Source: Zanthoxylum bungeanum
Taxonomy: Eukaryota; Streptophyta; Magnoliopsida; Sapindales; Rutaceae
Direction of reading: 5' to 3'
Assembly (NCBI GenBank): GCA_019454045.1
Contig: SKCR01007541.1
Span: 31,321-95,320 of the forward strand
DNA length: 64,000 nt
Below are positions 58,714 to 64,000 of the stretch, piece after piece. Position numbers and translations under genes: made by a program. Position 1 is the first letter of the stretch. Every line of letters starts with the position of its first letter. The notes beneath the pieces are model-generated. The model ran no database searches, had not been told where the DNA came from, and was given only the letters and a program-made list of their open reading frames with translations.

Positions 58714-60533
58714 TGTTTGGATATATGCCCTAGAGCTTCATGTATTGTAAACGGAATTGATTATTGTAATAATAATAAATGCATTATTCATTTATCAAAT
58801 TTTTTTATTTATATCACATATTGTCCAATTGTCTTGTTTACCTTGATTACTTTTGTACCTTTAGACTCTGTGTATGTTTGATACACAAGAGGATTTAAGT
58901 CTGAAGTTAGTAATCTAAATAGTCTATAGAGAGTAAGCAAAGAAAGTACTTTGTTTATGGTATATCTATAGTTGCAATTCATTATAAACTTGTATGACGA
59001 CCTTGATTCGGGATCGTCATGTAGTGACATGAAAGTGGAGACACATTGTATGATGAGATCATATAGGACTGGACTCGGAGAAATACGAATTTATTTTAAT
59101 ATCTGTTAACCGAAGAAATTCATTTTATCTAATAGATGGTCATATATGGATTCGATCTTAATCCTGAGTGTATTACGAACTTCTGCAAGACAGGCTATGT
59201 CCTTTGATTTACTATGGTGAGGTTGGTGTTGCAATCCCGGCCAATAACTATGTATTTTGGGGATATAGTTTGGTGTGTAGCTGAGAACGTTTTACACATA
59301 TAGAATCAATAGTGCTTAAGAGATAAAATATTTAGACGGATTTAAAGGACTTTTGACTCGGCTCCATTTATGAGATATTCATGAAGGGCTATATTCATAT
59401 GTAATGACTACATCGATGGACGCCAAAGTTGTTCGGCTTTTATTTTCCATCTACGGTAACGAGAGTTTAATTTCGAGTTTTTAGTGGAATAATACGGAGT
59501 TAATCATTCGTAATATTTAATTAAAGAGTTTAATTAATATTTCGGGATTATTGGAGCTCGGAACCGTAGGTCCATTTGGTCCTTGTGCTAGCTCGATTAA
59601 CTGTAGCAAACCTAATATATTTAGATTGTCTAATAATATGCTCACATTATATTTATATATTAATAGTGAGATTAATAATATATTTTTTTGTCACAAATGA
59701 AAACTATGTTAAATTAGTTTCACTTAATATTTTCTAGAATTCTTTAATTATGAGATAATCAAATATTGATTATGAGATAATCAAGTTAGTAATAATTATG
59801 AGATAATTATTACATCACAACTAAGCTTATGACCATTATTAAGATAATGTTTTTTAAATTGTCTTGGAGACAAAACCCAATGACTTGTCATGCTCTCCAA
59901 TAATTTATGTCATCTTACATATGACCTAATTGCCTTTATTTGTCTATTTCACATTTCTTTGGATGGCACTTCATTCCTTTGTGTTGGCCATTACCATTCA
60001 ATGACATTTGAAGGATTCGTGATAAGAATAATTATTTTTGGAAGAGAATATTATCTCTACCATCTCCACTCTTTCATTATTATGAATCAATACACAATAG
60101 TTGTGTGAAAGTTAGAGATAAATAATTATTTTCTCAAGTGTTGAGAAGAAAAAGAAAGAAAAGTGAATTAGATACTTAATCTTCTTCATCATATATTTCT
60201 AAAAGCCAAAATAAATCTTGTAACAACTTCATTCTCTAAATTGTTTAGAGTTTGATTTTATACTTTACTAAAAGTTTAGAGTTTATCTTTGTGAGTGAAG
60301 CCCACACTTCGATTTGTTGGTTTCGAGTCATAGTTCGGAAGATCGGGTGGTTGATCCAAGTATTGGACATCAAAAAAAAACCATCTACATCAAATGAGCA
60401 AAATTTGCTCTTCAAGTGTTGGAGTATTTCAACTACAACAAAGGGAGAAGGCAAAGAAAATTTTAAAGGTCCATACCGGAGCCGGTGCCCACATTAGCAA
60501 CTTCTGTTGCACTAAGGAAAGTCGTTTCCTACA
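58714..60533 (+). repeat. 3' LTR of copia B1 (about 1.8 kb)
   Basis: It begins TGTTTGGATATATGCCCTAGAGC, homologous to TGTTGGGATTTATGTCC at 53628 on the minus strand. The 3' end is set at a CCTACA near 60533 and is uncertain, because no second complete copy exists to confirm it. Confidence 0.75.
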
Positions 60534-61590
60534 ATACAATGACATGAAGCGAACACAAGCACATAATGGGTTAAAAAAATAAGTCCAAAATGACTCAAAA
60601 CATCACTTCAAGTAATTATAATGATACCTAGTCAGTATTCAGCAGTTTATTACATGAAATATTATGCATCACTTTAGATTTTGCTAAATATTACACACAT
60701 GCATATGACATAAACACCAAATCATCATGGCTTAAGACTTTATTTTATGAGCGGCAAATAGCCAAAGAAATCTCACCCATTTACACACCAAGACACAAAA
60801 TAATTGTTCAAACCCAGCACCACTAGGACGTGAAAATAAGCAGCACTGATTGCATGCTATAATATTCTCCCAATAAATATGATAAGATCATAAATAAACA
60901 CTCTTTCGAGTGAATGATTTTTGCCCTTATCTTTTAAATTTGGTCAATTTTTCTCTTTTCCTCTTGAGGCTCATGTAAAATGAATTTTTTTTAAAAAAAA
61001 AACACATTTATGTTACAAGGGGATAGCATAAGGTCATCTAGTCAAATGTCACACTATTCAGTGAGCAAAATATGATAGAGATTAGATTGCCTGTCCAAAA
61101 ACTCATACATGCAACCAAGCCTCGATAATAATATAAACGTGTATGTGAGAGACAAACACAAGATATTCCAAGGGTTTTTATCACACATACTCATGCATAT
61201 AGAACATCAAGGAAAAATAAAAGCATATTACAAAGACATAAACATATATCCTACATACCAGGATCATATGCAAATTCTTTTCATGCTTTAACAAGCCACA
61301 AAATATTTTTAATCTTTTTATTATATATTTTTTTATTTTTAACACAAAAATACGAAAAGACACCACATGGCCGGTCAAAATCCAATGGTACGTGGAATTG
61401 TATCCCGAGTGCATATCATACTAACGTCCATTCGAAATCGACTATGAAATTTATGTACGGGTTTATGTCATATATACCAATGGACATATAACAAAGAACA
61501 ACACACACATACACCCATATGCAATGAAAATTAAAAATAATCATGCAAAAACATAAAACACAAGCGCGCGCACATGCAATAAGAAAATAA
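60534..61590. other. Unassigned sequence with copy 3 of the 98-bp block
   Basis: No gene is supported. A/T runs lie near 60985-61005 and 61310-61345. The 98-bp block is described separately. CACACA-rich text near 61500-61575 resembles part of an LTR. Confidence 0.4.
61381..61478 (-). repeat. 98-bp conserved block, copy 3
   Basis: On the minus strand it reads GGTATATATGACATAAACCC through ACATAAATT and ATGGACGTTAGTATG to TCCACGTACCA, colinear with copies 1 and 2. It lies downstream (minus strand) of a decayed copia gag. Confidence 0.85.
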
Positions 61591-62440
61591 ATGCAGCTTC
61601 TAAGAAGAGTTACACCGAAGTGCACTCTCATCGTGCCTTTTAGGATCAAGGTATTCAGAAGTAGATGGGAAATCATCTTGCTTCCTCACCCAAACTTTCA
61701 TAGAAGTTTTCTTCACTTGAGAACTCTTTGTCAACAATGCAAGTTTCTCACTAATAATTTACGTTTGTTAGCTAGTGCAGAAACTTGAGAAACTAGATTT
61801 GAGGAATCAAATCTAGGTGACACTTTTAGGCCCTTATTTTTGTTTGTGCAGCATGAAACACTTAGGCCTAATATTTCTTGCCTTGCTATAGTGATGGAAA
61901 ACAGGCACAAACCTCAGATGAGAGCGAGGTTTACCCACTACACCTCTAGATTGAGGTTAGGACACAAGATGAGGAACATACTAGGGAATCACATGACTAT
62001 ACTCAATAGGTTTCTTAACCCAAGTCACGTTTAATAGGGCTAGCTACAGCTCTAGATGATGACGCCTTATCAAAATTGGGCTCAACATTAATCCCTAACA
62101 TGCGGTCTAGTTTCTGAATCCCACTAGAAAATGCACACAACTGTATTCTAGCATCTTCAAGTTCAGCTTCTAAAGATTGGACTCTATCAACTAGCATTTA
62201 TTCTTCTCCTTAAGGTCATCAATCATTAAAAGGCTTTGCTCAAACTTATTTTGAGCTTCATTCTTGTCCAGCTCTACCTCTTTCAGCCTCTTATTGACCT
62301 CAATATTCGTCTTTTTGATAGTTAAACTCTCATTACAGTTCAGTATAGGCTACTTGAAGACTATCATCATCTACAGACTCATTGTAACACTCCGTCAGAG
62401 GCAGGATGCTACCAGTAAGAGACAGGATTAACCCATCTCC
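61591..62440 (-). pseudogene. Decayed copia gag with coiled coil and zinc-knuckle remnant
   Basis: On the minus strand a charged, coiled-coil-like stretch (KKTNIEVNKRLKEVELDKNE; LVDRVQSLEAELEDARIQL) is followed by GIQKLDRMLGI, a phrase common in one group of plant copia Gags. RFVPVFHHYSKARNIRPKCF comes next, a zinc knuckle that has lost its first two cysteines. After it come KVWVRKQDDFP and a stop at about 61591. Several stops separate the pieces. It belongs to a different copia lineage from A, B and C. Confidence 0.62.
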
Positions 62441-62478
62441 ATAAGCCTCCAAATTTACAGAAAATCATACATGATGTA

Positions 62479-64000
62479 TGTTGGGGTTTTGGGCAAAATA
62501 TCCGGGTTACGCAGCGGAATGCGGGAAAATCAAATTTTCTCATTTCTTTAATTTTCTTGGGTAATTAAAATAAACTGATTTATTTGAACACTCAATACTC
62601 AAAAACAGAAATTTTTAACCCAGAAATCATAATTTCAATAAATTACCATAAGACCCCAAAACTTTCCATTTTCATCATTTTAGTCCTAGATTGTTCAAAA
62701 CAAGCTTAGGTGATTTCCAATCACAATCAAAATGATTTGTACATCAAATATACATGAAAAATAGAATTCTGAAAAAATTTCCAATTTTTTAAGTAATTAC
62801 GGAAATGCCCCAAAACTTTACATTTTGATCATTTTAGTCCTAATTTGTTAAATACATAATTAGGTGATTCCCAATCACTATCAAAATGATTTATACATGT
62901 CAAAATACAAATTAAAATTCAAGAAATCAATAATATTTTTCAAGAATTGCACTTTAGTCCTAATTGGTTCAAAAACATTCAAGATCAAGTTCAATCAATA
63001 CCAAAATTAATATGCATCATATATACATAATTAATTAACACATATATGAAAAGCCCCAAATTTGGAGTGGGTTATGAACCCTAATTTTATAATCTCACAA
63101 ATTAAGAAATTAACACCAAATTAATTAAATTCAACACTTTAATTTAATCTTTACCACACCAAACAAGTCTCACCATCATGAAAAACTCAAGAACAATTCT
63201 AGGTCATTTATGAGTGGCTAAGCAACTCTAGAATGACTACTAAGTTATCAAATAACTAAAAGTATGCTTAATAACACTTAGTAAGCTTCCTTTACAAAAT
63301 ACACATGCTAACACCTTTATTTCATACTTCAAACAAATTTATTACAAACCCAAGAGAATAGAGAAAACATGGCAACATCATATGTTGAAGTCTAAAGGCA
63401 TAGAAATAATTTTCAAGCAAAGAAAAGTAAGAAATTACCTTGATTTTTTAAAGTTTCTTCACTTGATACCTTTTGCACTTAGGTTTTTCTCTCAACTCTT
63501 TTTTTTTTGTGTAATCTATTTGTGAAGCCAAAAGTGAAGCAAAAAGAAAAAATCCAAGCTTAAAACAATAGGGCAAGACCCACTCTAAAGGGCAAAAATG
63601 AAATTTTGATTTTTACAAATTTAATCAAAATAAAATATGCCAAAATCAAGTTGACATCCATTTTAATTAATATATGCACAAATGTACCAATTACATTTTT
63701 CCATATTAAAGTTCAAAAGATATGTATATTCAATTAATCTAATTATTTAACAATTAAATAATTGGATAATTAAAAATTTAAATATCCAAATATATGTATA
63801 ATATTTACATTAAATATTTCATAATACATATATTTGTGACAAGTGTCAAATACTTTATTTGACAATTAATTAATGTGAATTTAATAAAATCAAGTATTTT
63901 AATCAAATACACACTAATTAGGAAATAGCAGGAAAAACCCTTAAAGCTTGAATTTATCGTTTAACCGTTAAACGATTTATTTAGTGAGACTCTAGGTTCA
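62479..64000 (-). repeat. Family-C-like copia LTR, partial (runs off the window)
   Basis: Its minus-strand 3' end is at 62479 (...CCAAAACCCCAACA). It is homologous to 50887 to about 52370 of the solo LTR: both share CGCTGCGTTACC-like, GGGTTCATAACCCACTC-like and TAATTAATTGTCAAAT-like segments, and the window ends inside GAGACTCTAGGTTCA. No primer site follows it on the minus strand, so it may also be a solo LTR or a truncated element. Confidence 0.8.

Larger units (their letters stand above)
53629..60533 (+). mobile_element. Ty1/copia element B1, near full internal region with 3' LTR
   Basis: Leader, gag, protease, integrase, RT, RNase H, polypurine tract and 3' LTR are all present in copia order. 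The 5' LTR is missing: the leader begins right at the head of an oppositely oriented family-B LTR (53628). Many in-frame stops make it inactive. Confidence 0.88.

Noticed and set aside
1..64000. CRISPR array, tRNA or rRNA genes
   Set aside because: No regularly spaced direct repeats with unique spacers were seen. tRNA-like matches are only the short primer-binding sites of retroelements. No rRNA signature was recognised.

Overview
The window is nuclear DNA of a flowering plant, most likely a dicot. It is AT-rich, has an intron-rich plant-type gene, and is packed with Ty1/copia and Ty3/gypsy LTR retrotransposons nested in one another. I cannot name the species. Only one apparently intact host gene is visible: a ten-exon GT14 / core-2/I-branching-type glycosyltransferase on the minus strand (10004-13607). 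Nearly all other coding sequence is retroelement relics carrying stops and frameshifts.

Layout: 1-7103 is the 3' part of a degenerate copia element, family A, on the plus strand, including its 3' LTR. 7104-10003 is unassigned repeat-like sequence. 10004-13607 is the glycosyltransferase gene. 13682-17014 is AT-rich and contains a 135-bp inverted repeat flanking about 1.2 kb. 17015-34038 is a composite gypsy element of the Athila/Tat type on the minus strand: a 3' LTR, two partial pol copies, and a family-A copia LTR plus leader (25150-28617) embedded between them. Between pol and the 3' LTR it carries an intronless, broken cytokinin-activating LOG-like coding sequence and a cysteine-rich ORF. 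34039 to about 41060 is a non-autonomous Ogre/Tat-like gypsy element on the plus strand, with LTR, PBS, gag relic, integrase remnant and minisatellite, inserted into the LTR of the previous element.

From 41074 to 64000 three copia families interlock. C1 is an internally deleted family-C element on the plus strand (41074-45208). An inverted family-C LTR piece follows (45209-46440), then a family-A LTR plus leader on the minus strand (46441-49635). Next is a family-B LTR on the minus strand, split by a complete solo family-C LTR with a visible 5-bp target duplication (50887-53289). A full-length but stop-ridden family-B element lies on the plus strand (53629-60533). The window ends with a decayed copia gag (61591-62440) and a C-like LTR running off the edge.

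The most interesting signals are: the captured LOG-like gene inside a gypsy element; a conserved block of about 98 bp shared by three unrelated retroelement contexts; a probable GC-AG intron in the only host gene; and large inverted LTR structures that could make double-stranded RNA.
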